DNA of 10,373 bases from Treponema sp. (GCA_009784995.1 WQXE01000067.1:1-10373); one strand, 5' to 3'; shown: positions 1-7,432, counted from the first letter of the stretch. The notes: generated from the letters alone by a model not told the origin. Translations and numbers: made by a program.

Positions 1-2
1 AC

Positions 3-896
3 CAACACGAACCAACACGAAAAAAAGAAAGCAATCGGACTTTAAGTTCGTGTGGTTCGAGGTTAAAAAAACAAAAGATTATTGATGGTTTAGTTTATTG
101 TATTATGGCAATGGCTATGGCTGGTGTTATTGTTGCGTTGCTTTATGTTTTAGTTTATATCTTCCGATCACAGGCGGGCTACTTAAATCTGTCTTTTTTA
201 ACAAGCGCGGAAACAGGAATACTTCCTATGATCGTAACAACCCTTTATGTAGTTCTTGTTTCAATCGCTGTCGCGCTTCCTGTAGGACTCGCGACCGCTA
301 TCTTCCTTAACGAATACTCGGGCAATTCTCCTTTTATACGAATCCTTCGTCTTGCGATTGAAACTCTCGCGGGGATTCCTTCGATCATATACGGGCTTTT
401 CGGTCTTTTAATGTTTTGCCGTATGCTCGGTTTTGGACAGTCAATTATCGCGGGATCATTTACATTAAGTATTATGATTTTGCCTGTAATTATCAGAACT
501 ACAGAAGAATCTTTAAAATCAATTCCCGATTCATTCAGGGAAGGATCCCTCGCTTTAGGCGCTACAAAGTTTCAAACGACTATACATGTAGTTCTTCCTT
601 CGGCTCTGCCCGGCATTTTAACTTCGGTTATTTTGGCTATTGGGCGTGTGGTCGGCGAATCGGCTCCTGTACTGCTTACTGTCGGGCTTACAAAAAATAT
701 GCCGCGAAGCATTTTTGAATCGGGCAGAACTTTAACAATTCATCTTTTTTATTTGACTAACGAAGCTGTACGTCCTGAAGATTTCGGCATAGCGTTCGCG
801 ACTGCCGCTGTATTGGTTATCCTTGTTGTAATTATTAATTCTGCTACAAAAATTCTTACACATAATTTCCAAAAGAAACTGGGAGGTCTCACATGA
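3..896 (+). CDS. pstA: Phosphate ABC transporter permease PstA (5' end outside window)
   Basis: Inner-membrane permease subunit of the high-affinity phosphate importer PstSCAB. The frame is open to the left edge. The first in-frame ATG is at 105, but it has no ribosome-binding site and lies inside the first membrane segment; the basic stretch just before it (RLKKQKIIDG) is typical of the cytoplasmic N-terminus of PstA. No ATG, GTG or TTG precedes it in the frame, so the true start is probably just outside the window. About 297 residues are visible, close to the usual length. Several hydrophobic segments are present, and the EAA-type loop that contacts the ATPase begins at the glutamate encoded at 540 (EGSLALGATKFQ, then LPSALPGIL and GRVVGESAP). 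The stop overlaps the pstB start by 4 bp (ATGA). Family assignment is secure; the start is not. Confidence 0.93.
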   Translation, partial: QHEPTRKKESNRTLSSCGSRLKKQKIIDGLVYCIMAMAMAGVIVALLYVLVYIFRSQAGYLNLSFLTSAETGILPMIVTTLYVVLVSIAVALPVGLATAIFLNEYSGNSPFIRILRLAIETLAGIPSIIYGLFGLLMFCRMLGFGQSIIAGSFTLSIMILPVIIRTTEESLKSIPDSFREGSLALGATKFQTTIHVVLPSALPGILTSVILAIGRVVGESAPVLLTVGLTKNMPRSIFESGRTLTIHLFYLTNEAVRPEDFGIAFATAAVLVILVVIINSATKILTHNFQKKLGGLT

Positions 897-1648
897 GCGA
901 AAATAAAATTGACGTTAAAAACCTCGATCTTTATTACGGTGATTTTCACGCGTTGTTAAAAGTTAACTTCGCGATAGACAAAGGTGATGTCGCAGCTTGT
1001 ATTGGACCTTCAGGCTGCGGAAAATCAACTTTTATAAGGGTGTTAAACCGCATGAACGATTTAATTCCGTCTTGTCGTATAACAGGACAGGTCTTAATGG
1101 ATGGTAAGGATATTTACGGCGATATGGATGTTACAGAACTTCGCAGCCGTGTAGGTATGGTTTTTCAAAAGCCAAATCCTTTTAACATGACTATTTTTGA
1201 CAATGTAGCTTACGGTCAAAGGATGCAAGGCATTAAAGATAAAAGAGTTTTATCTGACATCGTAGAAACTTCGTTAAAAAAAGCCGCGCTTTGGGGGGAA
1301 GTAAAAGACAGACTTAAAAAACCGGCTCAGGCTCTTTCAGGAGGTCAGCAGCAGCGTCTTTGTATCGCGAGGAGTATCGCTATGGAGCCGGAAATCATTT
1401 TGATGGACGAGCCGACAAGCGCCCTTGATCCTATAGCCACAGGCAGAATTGAAGAATTGATAGTGGAACTTAAGAGAGAATATAGTATAATCCTTGTAAC
1501 CCACGCGATGCATCAGGCGTCCAGGGTGAGTAACAAAACCGCTTTTTTCCTGTTGGGTGAATTAATCGAGTATAATGATACACGAGAAGTTTTTACAAAC
1601 CCGCGGGATAAAAGAACAGAGGATTATATTTCCGGCAGGTTTGGCTAA
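893..1648 (+). CDS. pstB: Phosphate ABC transporter ATP-binding protein PstB
   Basis: Cytoplasmic ATPase that powers phosphate uptake through PstC/PstA. It is 251 residues, the usual PstB length. Visible motifs in order: Walker A GPSGCGKST (residues 38-46), PstB-type Q-loop FQKPNPF (Q92), ABC signature LSGGQQQR (148-155), Walker B IILMDEP with D172 and E173, and H-loop H204. The residue after H204 is Ala, where many PstB proteins have Asn (THNM); this lies outside the catalytic core. The start is supported by a strong GGGAGGT at 881-887 inside the end of pstA and a 4-bp ATGA overlap, so translation is probably coupled to pstA. phoU follows after 10 bp. Confidence 0.97.
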   Translation: MSENKIDVKNLDLYYGDFHALLKVNFAIDKGDVAACIGPSGCGKSTFIRVLNRMNDLIPSCRITGQVLMDGKDIYGDMDVTELRSRVGMVFQKPNPFNMTIFDNVAYGQRMQGIKDKRVLSDIVETSLKKAALWGEVKDRLKKPAQALSGGQQQRLCIARSIAMEPEIILMDEPTSALDPIATGRIEELIVELKREYSIILVTHAMHQASRVSNKTAFFLLGELIEYNDTREVFTNPRDKRTEDYISGRFG

Positions 1649-1652
1649 GGAG
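1647..1652 (+). promoter_or_regulatory. Ribosome-binding site of phoU
   Basis: AAGGAG ends 6 nt before the ATG at 1659 and overlaps the pstB stop codon. It decides the phoU start: the longer in-frame reading from 1575 would lie almost wholly inside pstB, has no such site, and adds 28 residues that do not look like PhoU. Confidence 0.85.
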
Positions 1653-1658
1653 TGTTTT

Positions 1659-2324
1659 ATGGAAACAAGAAAATTTTTTAAAGATGAATTAAACCGTTTA
1701 CGGCAGGATATTCTGGCAATGGCAACCAGGGTAGAAGAAAATCTTGGCAAAGCGCTTGTCGCGTTGCGTACGCGCAATTCGGAATTGGCGAAAGAAGTAA
1801 AAACCGATGACGCGCAGGTAGACGCGCTACAGTTAAAAATAGAAGATGATGCCGCGATTGTAATTGCTACCCAGCAGCCTGTCGCTCGCGACTTACGCGA
1901 AATGGTAACAATTTTTAAACTGACAAGCAACATTGAAAGAGTTGGCGATCATGCTGTTCATCTTTCAAAAGCCGCGAAAAAACTTGCTAAAAAAGGCGAC
2001 TCTCCTTTTAAGGAACAGGAACATCTGGAAAAAATGGCGGAAACAGGGCAGAAAATGCTTCGCGCGGCGATTTCCGCTTTTATGAAACAGGATTCAAAAG
2101 CCGCCCGCGCCGCCGCGTCTATGGATAATGAAATCGACAGCGAACATAAAGCGCTTACCGAAACTATTTTAAAAGTAATGAAGAAAAATCCCGATATGGT
2201 AAAAGGCGCTCTTCAAATACTTCACACATCAAATCAGCTTGAACGTCTTGGAGATCACATAACAAATATCTGCGAAGCGATTATTTACATGGTCGAAGGT
2301 AAACATGAGGAGTTAAATGGATAA
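1659..2324 (+). CDS. phoU: Phosphate signalling/transport regulator PhoU
   Basis: Cytoplasmic negative regulator that connects the Pst transporter to the PhoR kinase and limits phosphate uptake and Pho signalling when phosphate is plentiful. The 221-residue product matches the usual PhoU size. It begins METRKFFKDELNRLRQDI and shows two related helical repeats, each with the family's metal-binding E-R-x-G-D-H signature: E93-H98 (ERVGDH) and E195-H200 (ERLGDH). Starting at 1659 removes an overlap with pstB and uses the AAGGAG at 1647-1652. The 3' end overlaps phoB by 8 bp, and the phoB ribosome-binding site GAGGAG (2307-2312) lies inside phoU, so coupled translation is likely. Confidence 0.95.
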   Translation: METRKFFKDELNRLRQDILAMATRVEENLGKALVALRTRNSELAKEVKTDDAQVDALQLKIEDDAAIVIATQQPVARDLREMVTIFKLTSNIERVGDHAVHLSKAAKKLAKKGDSPFKEQEHLEKMAETGQKMLRAAISAFMKQDSKAARAAASMDNEIDSEHKALTETILKVMKKNPDMVKGALQILHTSNQLERLGDHITNICEAIIYMVEGKHEELNG

Positions 2325-3021
2325 AGCCGCCATACTCATCATCGAAGATGATCCTGCCATTCAAGAACTTTTGTCCCACACAATGTCTAAAGAAGGCTGG
2401 AAACTCTTTCAGGCGAAAACAGGCGAAGATGGTTTAAAACTGTTAAAAACAAAAACTGTTAACTGTATCCTTTTGGATATAATGCTTCCCGGTATTGACG
2501 GTTTAAAAGTATTAAAAAAAATTAAAGAAATCGAACAATGTAAAAATATACCTGTTATAATGACAACGGCAAAAGGCGAAGAATCCGATATTATTACGGG
2601 GCTAGAACTTGGCGCGGATGATTATGTTGTAAAACCTTACAGCCCAAAAGTTTTAATCGCGAGGATCCGCGTTGCTCTTAGAAGGCAGGAAGAAGGCGCT
2701 ACAAATACAACCGCCGCTTTTTGGCAGCAGGGAAATATTAAACTTGACGCCGCGCGCCACACAGCTTTTAACGGAGACGAACAGCTCGACCTTTTCGCGA
2801 CAGAGTTTGCTTTGCTTAAACATTTTCTTTCTAACCCTGAAATTGTTTTTTCGCGTAATCAAATTATCGAAGCGATTAGAGGACCCGATTATCCTGTAAC
2901 GGATCGTTCTGTTGATGTTCAAATACTTGGCTTGCGTAAAAAACTTGGGAAGGCAGGGGATATGATCGAAACAATTAGAGGCGTCGGTTACCGTTTGGGA
3001 AAATGTTATGACAATATTTAA
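2317..3021 (+). CDS. phoB: OmpR/PhoB-family response regulator PhoB
   Basis: DNA-binding response regulator, inferred to activate phosphate-starvation genes after phosphorylation by PhoR. It is 234 residues. The N-terminal receiver (about 4-122) has the acidic pocket E10-D11-D12, phospho-acceptor D54 in LLDIMLPGIDG, switch threonine T84 and conserved K106 in GADDYVVKPYSPK, which is PhoB-like wording. The C-terminal winged-helix domain (about 133-230) has the usual FALLKHFLSNPEIVFSRNQI and DVQILGLRKKLG recognition region and ends with the IRGVGYRL turn. GAGGAG at 2307-2312 supports the start. The gene overlaps phoU by 8 bp and phoR by 14 bp. The name rests on linkage to pst and phoR as well as similarity, since several OmpR-family regulators look alike. 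Confidence 0.93.
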   Translation: MDKAAILIIEDDPAIQELLSHTMSKEGWKLFQAKTGEDGLKLLKTKTVNCILLDIMLPGIDGLKVLKKIKEIEQCKNIPVIMTTAKGEESDIITGLELGADDYVVKPYSPKVLIARIRVALRRQEEGATNTTAAFWQQGNIKLDAARHTAFNGDEQLDLFATEFALLKHFLSNPEIVFSRNQIIEAIRGPDYPVTDRSVDVQILGLRKKLGKAGDMIETIRGVGYRLGKCYDNI

Positions 3022-4798
3022 AAAAAGTTTTTTTACTCTTGGCGCCTGTATTTTAGGTTTTTCCGCTGTTTTTGTAATATTTGTTTTTGTATTTATGAAC
3101 TCGCTTTACTACGAAATTAATATGATAACTCTTAAAGACACCGCGAAATCATTAATGAAGTCAATTGGAAATGAACGTTTGACAGAAATATTTAAAACTA
3201 ATATGGAACAACATGATATTCAAATTATTTTACCTGTAGATTCCGGCGAGGCTTATCGCCTTACACTTATCGCTCCATCAGGTTATGTATTATGGGATTC
3301 ACATGTTACAGACAGAATGGTAAACCATATCGACAGGGAAGAAGTAATCACCGCGCTTGACGGCAAAGAAGGAAGTTCCAGCCGTGATTCTATAACTACC
3401 GGAATGAGGCGTATTTATTTTGCGCTGCCTGTTTTTGATGATGCTAATTTTTCTGATTCAAATGTTATAGGAGTTTTCAGGCTTTCAATTTCGATACCGG
3501 GATTCGCGGCAAGGGTATCTGCGATTTTTATTCCATTTATTATTTTTATTTGTATTTTTTTGACAATCGCTTTATTCGCGATTTTTATGTTTTCACGTTC
3601 CCTTTCCATATCGCTCGGCAGGCTTGTAAAAATCGCCAAGACAAGTACCCCATTGCTATCAAGTCCTGTTATTGAAAATATTGCGCTTGAGTTTACAAGT
3701 TTAGAAAAAGCTCTTCGCGCGATTAATGAAGAACTTAATCTGCGTTTTGAACAGACAAAATCCGAAGGAAAAAGACTGGAAGCGATTCTTAACGGAATGT
3801 CAGAAGCGGTTTTCGCTATGGATAGTAATTTAAAACTGCATCTTGTTAACCCAAAAGCGAGAGAACTTTTTTTTCTTGGAGATAATGATATTCAAACAAT
3901 GACCTTGTTGGAAGCGACTCGTTCTACAGAATTAATGGAAATCGCTAAAAAAGCGAAAAATAACGGCGTGCCTTTGGATTCGGAGTTAACTTTACATACA
4001 GGCGGTGAAAAACATTTCCTTGTTTACGCCTCTCCTCTTTCCGGTACAGACAGTGGTATTGTTATTGTATTAAAGGATGTTACGCGTCTTATTAAACTTG
4101 AAAGAATACGCAAGGATTTTGTCGCTAATGTTTCGCATGAGCTGCGTACCCCCATTCAGCTTATAAAAGGATTTTCTGAATCATTACTTGAACCGCGATT
4201 GGAATCCGATAACGCTCAAACAAAACATTTTATAGAAATTATTTACAAGAACGCGAAAATAATGGAAAACCTGACTAATGATTTATTAATCTTAAGCAGT
4301 CTTGAAAATAATACAATAAACGCTCATGATATGGACGAAGTAAGTATTGTTTCCATTATTAACGAAGCTGTATCTTCATTGGAACCTTTGTTAAAAAGAA
4401 AACAAATCGAAATAATTATTAATTGTGATGAAAATTTAAAAATCAAACTTTATAGTTCTTTAATTATTCAGGCGTTAAAAAATTTAATTGACAACGGAAT
4501 TAAATATTCACAGGTTAATTCCAAATTATGGATTAGCGCGGTTAATGATCAAACTAATAAAGAGCTTGTTATCGAAGTACGCGACAAGGGAATTGGTATT
4601 TCTGGTGAACATATCGACAGAATATTTGAAAGGTTTTATAGAATTGACCGGGCAAGAAGTAAAGAAGAAGAGACTACCTCCGGTACAGGTCTTGGGCTTT
4701 CCATCGTAAGACACATCGCGCTTTTACATAAAGGAAATGCCGAAGTGGAAAGCCGCTTGGGACAAGGATCAACTTTTAGAATTAGAATTCCAAATTGA
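3008..4798 (+). CDS. phoR: Phosphate sensor histidine kinase PhoR
   Basis: Membrane sensor kinase, inferred partner of PhoB. The 596 residues run in order: TM1 (about 8-30), an extracytoplasmic domain of about 140 residues, TM2 (about 172-195), a HAMP-like linker (about 197-245), a PAS domain (about 257-355), HisKA with H377 in the H-box SHELRTPIQ, then HATPase with N-box N496 (LIDNGIKYS), G1 D526 (DKGIGIS), F-box FERFYRID and G2 G559-T-G-L-G. The large outer domain plus PAS resembles the Bacillus-type PhoR plan rather than the short E. coli PhoR. The start lies 14 bp inside phoB with only a weak TTTGGGA upstream, so expression probably depends on phoB translation. The last 17 bp overlap the convergent FKBP gene. 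Confidence 0.93.
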   Translation: MTIFKKSFFTLGACILGFSAVFVIFVFVFMNSLYYEINMITLKDTAKSLMKSIGNERLTEIFKTNMEQHDIQIILPVDSGEAYRLTLIAPSGYVLWDSHVTDRMVNHIDREEVITALDGKEGSSSRDSITTGMRRIYFALPVFDDANFSDSNVIGVFRLSISIPGFAARVSAIFIPFIIFICIFLTIALFAIFMFSRSLSISLGRLVKIAKTSTPLLSSPVIENIALEFTSLEKALRAINEELNLRFEQTKSEGKRLEAILNGMSEAVFAMDSNLKLHLVNPKARELFFLGDNDIQTMTLLEATRSTELMEIAKKAKNNGVPLDSELTLHTGGEKHFLVYASPLSGTDSGIVIVLKDVTRLIKLERIRKDFVANVSHELRTPIQLIKGFSESLLEPRLESDNAQTKHFIEIIYKNAKIMENLTNDLLILSSLENNTINAHDMDEVSIVSIINEAVSSLEPLLKRKQIEIIINCDENLKIKLYSSLIIQALKNLIDNGIKYSQVNSKLWISAVNDQTNKELVIEVRDKGIGISGEHIDRIFERFYRIDRARSKEEETTSGTGLGLSIVRHIALLHKGNAEVESRLGQGSTFRIRIPN

Positions 4799-5489
4799 AC
4801 GGATCATAATCATCGCCAAGTATTTCGAGTAATTCAACAATGAATATCAAAGTTGAATACGGCGGAATAAAACCCTGAATGCCGTCTCTGCCGTACGCGA
4901 GGTTTGATGGTATATATAAAATGTACTTACTGCCAACACTCATCAGCATTAAACCTTCAGTCCAGCCTCTTATTACCATTTCAAGTGGAATGTGCGCGCC
5001 GTTTTCTTCGTAAGAAGAGTCAAAAAGACTTCCGTCTGTAAAAGTTCCCGTATAATGTACTCTAACTACTGAATTTGCTTTTGGCTTTTCACCTTCGGTA
5101 TATTCAAGAATTTCATATTGAAGACCGCTTGGCGTATATTGAATGCCGGATCGCTGGCTATTTGTATACAAAAACTCTTCTTCGTTCATACGGTGTTGTT
5201 CTGCCGCTTTTTCCATCGCGCTATACCATGCCGCTTCTACAATTTCCATCGCTTCCTGTTCGGTAAATTGCGGCTGTATATTTTTATCAAGTACCGCTCT
5301 GACACCACTTGTGAAAGCGTCATAATCAATATCAATGGAAAATGAATCTAAATCAGAACCAAATATCATGCCAAAAGCGTAACTTACGCGGGCTTTTTCT
5401 TCGGCGCTTCTGTAATCATCCTGAATGGCTCTCGCGTATAACGCGGTTACCATTAAAAATAAACATAAAAAAACTACAGGTTTTTTCAT
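4782..5489 (-). CDS. FKBP-type peptidyl-prolyl isomerase, exported
   Basis: Predicted envelope prolyl cis-trans isomerase and folding helper of the FkpA/Mip type. It is 235 residues: a signal peptide (about 1-19/21, ending LYARA), a helical FKBP_N-like dimerisation region (about 25-115), then an FKBP_C domain (about 122-225). Active-site residues visible are Y146, F156-D157, V172-I173, W176, Y199, I208 and F216. The Phe of the usual P-x-x-F-x-L-x-x-V-I-x-G-W motif is Ile (I167), and the C-terminus has an acidic tail after the domain. AAGGAG (8 nt before the ATG) overlaps the stop of the upstream paralogue, 10 bp away, so the two form one operon. It converges on phoR with a 17-bp overlap. Domain assignment is secure; the substrate is unknown. 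Confidence 0.92.
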   Translation of the reverse strand: MKKPVVFLCLFLMVTALYARAIQDDYRSAEEKARVSYAFGMIFGSDLDSFSIDIDYDAFTSGVRAVLDKNIQPQFTEQEAMEIVEAAWYSAMEKAAEQHRMNEEEFLYTNSQRSGIQYTPSGLQYEILEYTEGEKPKANSVVRVHYTGTFTDGSLFDSSYEENGAHIPLEMVIRGWTEGLMLMSVGSKYILYIPSNLAYGRDGIQGFIPPYSTLIFIVELLEILGDDYDPFNLEF

Positions 5490-5499
5490 TTTTTCTCCT

Positions 5500-6195
5500 T
5501 TAGTTTATTATATCCAAAAGCTCGACAATGAAAATTAGTGTGGCGAATGGAGGTATCTGCATATGTCCATACGGTCCATAACCCAATTCAGATGGAATGA
5601 TTAATCTGTATATACTGCCTACATTCATTAATAATACGCCTTCCGCCCATCCAGGAATTACCTGATCCAGTCTGAATACTATGGGTTCTAAACGTTCATA
5701 AGTGCTGTCAAATATCATGCCATTTGACAACCTGCCTTCGTAGTGAATTTGAACGGCGCTTGCCATTGTTGGTTTTGGTCCGTTTCCTTCGGTTATAATT
5801 TCATATTGTAAACCGCTTGGAGTTATATTCACGCCCGGCCTTCTGGCGTTTTCCGCGAGGAAAGCTATTTCCTCTTGTTCGCTTTGGGCGAATCTATCAT
5901 CCATCATTGCCGCGAACGCTCTATCTACTATATTATTGGCTTCAAATTTGTCAAATCGTGTCTTTTTACCTTTCATGACATCACTTAAACCTTTAATAAA
6001 TTCGTCAATATTAAGATAGATTTCGCCGGCTTCCATGTTTTCCAAAAAATCAGCGCCAATACTTACACCCATAGCGTAAGATACATCCCTGTCCAAAGTT
6101 CCTTCATTTACTACGTTGTTTGAATTGCCGTTACAAGCTCCAAATACCGCCATTGCGATTAATATCGCGCAAATTGTTTGTTGTTTATATTTCAT
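5500..6195 (-). CDS. FKBP-type peptidyl-prolyl isomerase, predicted lipoprotein
   Basis: Paralogue of the gene just downstream (231 residues). The N-terminus has basic residues, a hydrophobic core and a lipobox-like FGAC with C21, so it is probably lipid-anchored; spirochaete lipoboxes are often loose like this. An FKBP_N-like region (about 35-120, starting at VSYAMGVSIG) precedes the catalytic domain (about 127-231). Active-site residues are all as expected: Y152, F162-D163, F174, V179-I180, W183, Y206, I214 and F222. AAGGAG lies 13 nt before the ATG, slightly far. It is the first gene of a two-gene operon whose promoter candidate lies at 6282-6310. The pair probably arose by tandem duplication, since both share the order signal, FKBP_N, linker and TPSGLQYEI. 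Confidence 0.92.
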   Translation of the reverse strand: MKYKQQTICAILIAMAVFGACNGNSNNVVNEGTLDRDVSYAMGVSIGADFLENMEAGEIYLNIDEFIKGLSDVMKGKKTRFDKFEANNIVDRAFAAMMDDRFAQSEQEEIAFLAENARRPGVNITPSGLQYEIITEGNGPKPTMASAVQIHYEGRLSNGMIFDSTYERLEPIVFRLDQVIPGWAEGVLLMNVGSIYRLIIPSELGYGPYGHMQIPPFATLIFIVELLDIIN

Positions 6196-6236
6196 TTTTT
6201 TAGCTTATCTCCTTTTTGATATTATGAATAGTAGCT

Positions 6237-6253
6237 GTCCGGGAAGCTCGGAC
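6237..6253 (-). other. Short hairpin in the 5' leader of the FKBP operon
   Basis: GTCCG (6237-6241) and CGGAC (6249-6253) are perfect inverted arms around a 7-nt spacer. It would lie in the transcribed leader if the TATAAT at 6282-6287 is used. The stem is short, so a regulatory role is only a possibility. Confidence 0.25.
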
Positions 6254-6281
6254 TATCCGATATTACTTCTCAGACACCGCT

Positions 6282-6310
6282 ATTATATCTGATTGATTAA
6301 AAAATAACAC
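6282..6310 (-). promoter_or_regulatory. Candidate sigma-70-type promoter of the FKBP operon
   Basis: On the minus strand a perfect TATAAT (6287-6282) is preceded, with a 17-nt spacer, by a weak -35 GTGTTA (6310-6305; three of six matches). Transcription would start near 6275 and give a leader of about 80 nt before the ATG at 6195. It is the best promoter-like sequence in this divergent spacer on that strand. Confidence 0.45.
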
Positions 6311-6318
6311 CATTTGTT

Positions 6319-6347
6319 TTGCTTTTTACTATAAAAAGGGGTATATT
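6319..6347 (+). promoter_or_regulatory. Candidate promoter of the stand-alone receiver gene
   Basis: TTGCTT (6319-6324), a 17-nt spacer and TATATT (6342-6347; five of six matches to TATAAT). A transcript from here would have a leader of about 90 nt before the ATG at 6442. The surrounding AT-rich sequence makes chance matches fairly likely. Confidence 0.4.
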
Positions 6348-6441
6348 AAGTATTAAAAAGATTTATTCATTTTATCAAGTATCTAACTATTGTGCAGTTT
6401 TAAAATTTATCCGACAATAAATATAAGAAGGGGATACTTTT

Positions 6442-6813
6442 ATGGAAAAAATACTTTTAGTTGATGACAGCGATGTTCACCTATTAATAGCTGAAAATAT
6501 CTTAAAAGCTAAATACGAAATTACATCTGCCAAATCCGGCAAGGACGCGCTTACTCTTCTTTCAAAGGGGTTTGTTCCAAATCTTATTTTACTTGATGTA
6601 TTGATGCCCGAAATGGACGGCTGGGAAACATACAATAAAATAAAGGGCATAAGCCTTTTGCGCAATGTCCCCATCGCGTTTTTAACATCACTGGACGGGG
6701 TTAGGGAAAAACTATACGCATCCAGAATCGGAGCCGCCGACCTTATAACAAAACCCTACGAAGGAGCGGATTTGTTAAGCCGGGTCGAAAAGATGATAAA
6801 TAAGACAGAATAG
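6442..6813 (+). CDS. Stand-alone receiver-domain response regulator
   Basis: A 123-residue CheY-like receiver with no output domain. Conserved residues are all present: acidic pocket D8-D9, phospho-acceptor D52 in ILLDVLMPEMDGW, switch T82, and K104 in DLITKPYEGADLL. It is therefore expected to be phosphorylatable and to act by binding a partner protein. AGAAGGGG (6426-6433) supports the start, and a promoter candidate lies at 6319-6347. No kinase is next to it and the neighbouring FKBP genes run the other way, so the partner cannot be named; a chemotaxis, cell-cycle or phosphorelay role is equally possible. Its TAG stop is also the first three bases of the repeat at 6811. Confidence 0.88.
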   Translation: MEKILLVDDSDVHLLIAENILKAKYEITSAKSGKDALTLLSKGFVPNLILLDVLMPEMDGWETYNKIKGISLLRNVPIAFLTSLDGVREKLYASRIGAADLITKPYEGADLLSRVEKMINKTE

Positions 6814-6881
6814 CTAGTCCATCGCTCACGTTGAAGTTTAGTATAAATTTTAAATTGCGAGCTGCGGAAATCCTTTCGGCT
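6811..6881 (+). repeat. Imperfect repeat, copy A, with hairpin
   Basis: About 71 bp, roughly three-quarters identical to copy B at 7430-7499, and starting at the stop codon of the receiver gene. Both copies share the wording TCCATC-CTCA, a TATAAAT box, GCGAGCTGCG and CCTTTCGGCT. The end can fold as GAGC-(TG)-CGGAA, loop ATCC, TTTCG-GCTT (6859-6882, with G-T pairs). A second shared block follows after extra sequence: 6949-6972 matches 7518-7541 at 19 of 24 positions. Confidence 0.7.
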
Positions 6882-7069
6882 TAGTGTTCTGCAATATTCC
6901 TTAATAATAACTTAAATATATTGCAAAATACTTGTTGGCTGGGGTTTTGACAATTTTTTGTAGCTCATCCAGAGTAATGATGATCATGTAAAAAACCCTT
7001 GACCATTGAATGAAAAATTACGATTTTATTATATTATGGAACATTGGGATGAAAAACGAGAAAAAGTAA
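6882..7069. other. AT-rich stretch without a gene
   Basis: No convincing coding region on either strand. It holds the second block of repeat A (6949-6972, with TAGCTCATCCAG) and a 7-bp inverted pair GGGTTTT (6942-6948) / AAAACCC (6992-6998). A short plus-strand reading frame begins at the ATG at 7006 and runs to 7200; it resembles nothing I know and is probably the out-of-frame shadow of the remnant that follows. Confidence 0.5.
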
Positions 7070-7247
7070 AGGAATTACATCTTGATCAATGGGGTACACT
7101 TGATGAAGTTAAAATCCCGTCGTTACTTATTTGCGCCAATGGAATTTCATGGAAGGATCGTAATAATAAAATTTACAGTCAAAGAATACCATATGGTTGA
7201 AAGTAATATATATTCTATAGAAGCATTGGATATTATAGAAAAAAATA
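7070..7247 (+). pseudogene. Remnant of a small unidentified gene (VKEY...IYSIEALDI motif)
   Basis: The frame beginning at 7070 has a coherent protein-like run: MEFHGRIVIIKFTVKEY followed by NIYSIEALDIIEKN. The wording K-x-T-V-K-E-Y ... IYSIEA is reminiscent of small nuclease-like domains attached to prophage and polymorphic-toxin proteins, but this is a memory-based resemblance and I give no function. There is no start codon with a ribosome-binding site in this frame. A stop lies just upstream (7067-7069) and the frame runs into the GC-rich patch at 7248, where it stops at 7280-7282. The overlapping frame from 7006 (MNEKLRF...) could be its displaced 5' part, implying a frameshift near 7140. 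Composition is very AT-rich. Confidence 0.4.
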
Positions 7248-7326
7248 GGACGCTGGTCTGCGGCGATGTGGTACCTGCGTAAGCATAGGTTACGATGGCT
7301 CTCTACATTCGCCCCGCTAGGCGTCC
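7248..7326. mobile_element. 79-bp GC-rich patch with inverted ends
   Basis: The patch is 61% GC (48 of 79) and the boundaries are abrupt: the 47 bp to the left are 17% GC and the 50 bp to the right 12%. The ends are perfect inverted 6-mers, GGACGC and GCGTCC, flanked on both sides by ATA (7245-7247 and 7327-7329). Inside, CGATGT pairs with ACATTCG, CTGCGG with CCGCTAG, and GTACCT with AGGTTAC, each with one unpaired base on the right-hand arm. It could be a tiny palindromic insertion. Alternatively, the frame from 7248 (RWSAAMWYLR ... LGVHT) resembles the C-terminus of FGE-sulfatase/C-type-lectin proteins, with a frameshift (GYDGSLHSPR lies in another frame). Removing the patch would end the left-hand frame within two or three codons. 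Confidence 0.4.
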
Positions 7327-7432
7327 ATACATAAAATATAACATTGAATATAATGAAAATCAAGTAATATTTTTATTAATTGATGATGTATTTTTAAGAG
7401 AAACGGGTAAAATTGTTAATAATAATTCATAG
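7327..7432 (+). pseudogene. Short AT-rich reading-frame remnant
   Basis: An open frame continues from the GC-rich patch to the TAG at 7430-7432 (IKYNIEYNENQVIFLLIDD...RETGKIVNNNS). It could be read from an ATG at 7295 as 45 residues, but that ATG is inside the GC patch and lacks a ribosome-binding site. The sequence looks protein-like and is not one I recognise. The stop codon coincides with the first bases of repeat copy B. Coding status is uncertain. Confidence 0.3.

Noticed and set aside
105..107. ATG at 105 as the pstA start
   Set aside because: It lies at the edge of the first membrane segment, has no ribosome-binding site, and the basic stretch before it fits the PstA N-terminus.
7006..7200. 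A 64-residue protein (MNEKLRFYY...) as a real gene
   Set aside because: No ribosome-binding site, no recognised similarity, and a more protein-like frame overlaps its second half; it is treated as debris.
7127..7363. Minus-strand frame of 78 residues across the GC-rich patch
   Set aside because: Rich in Phe, Tyr and Ile as expected from AT-rich complement, without a ribosome-binding site, and it spans the abrupt composition boundaries.
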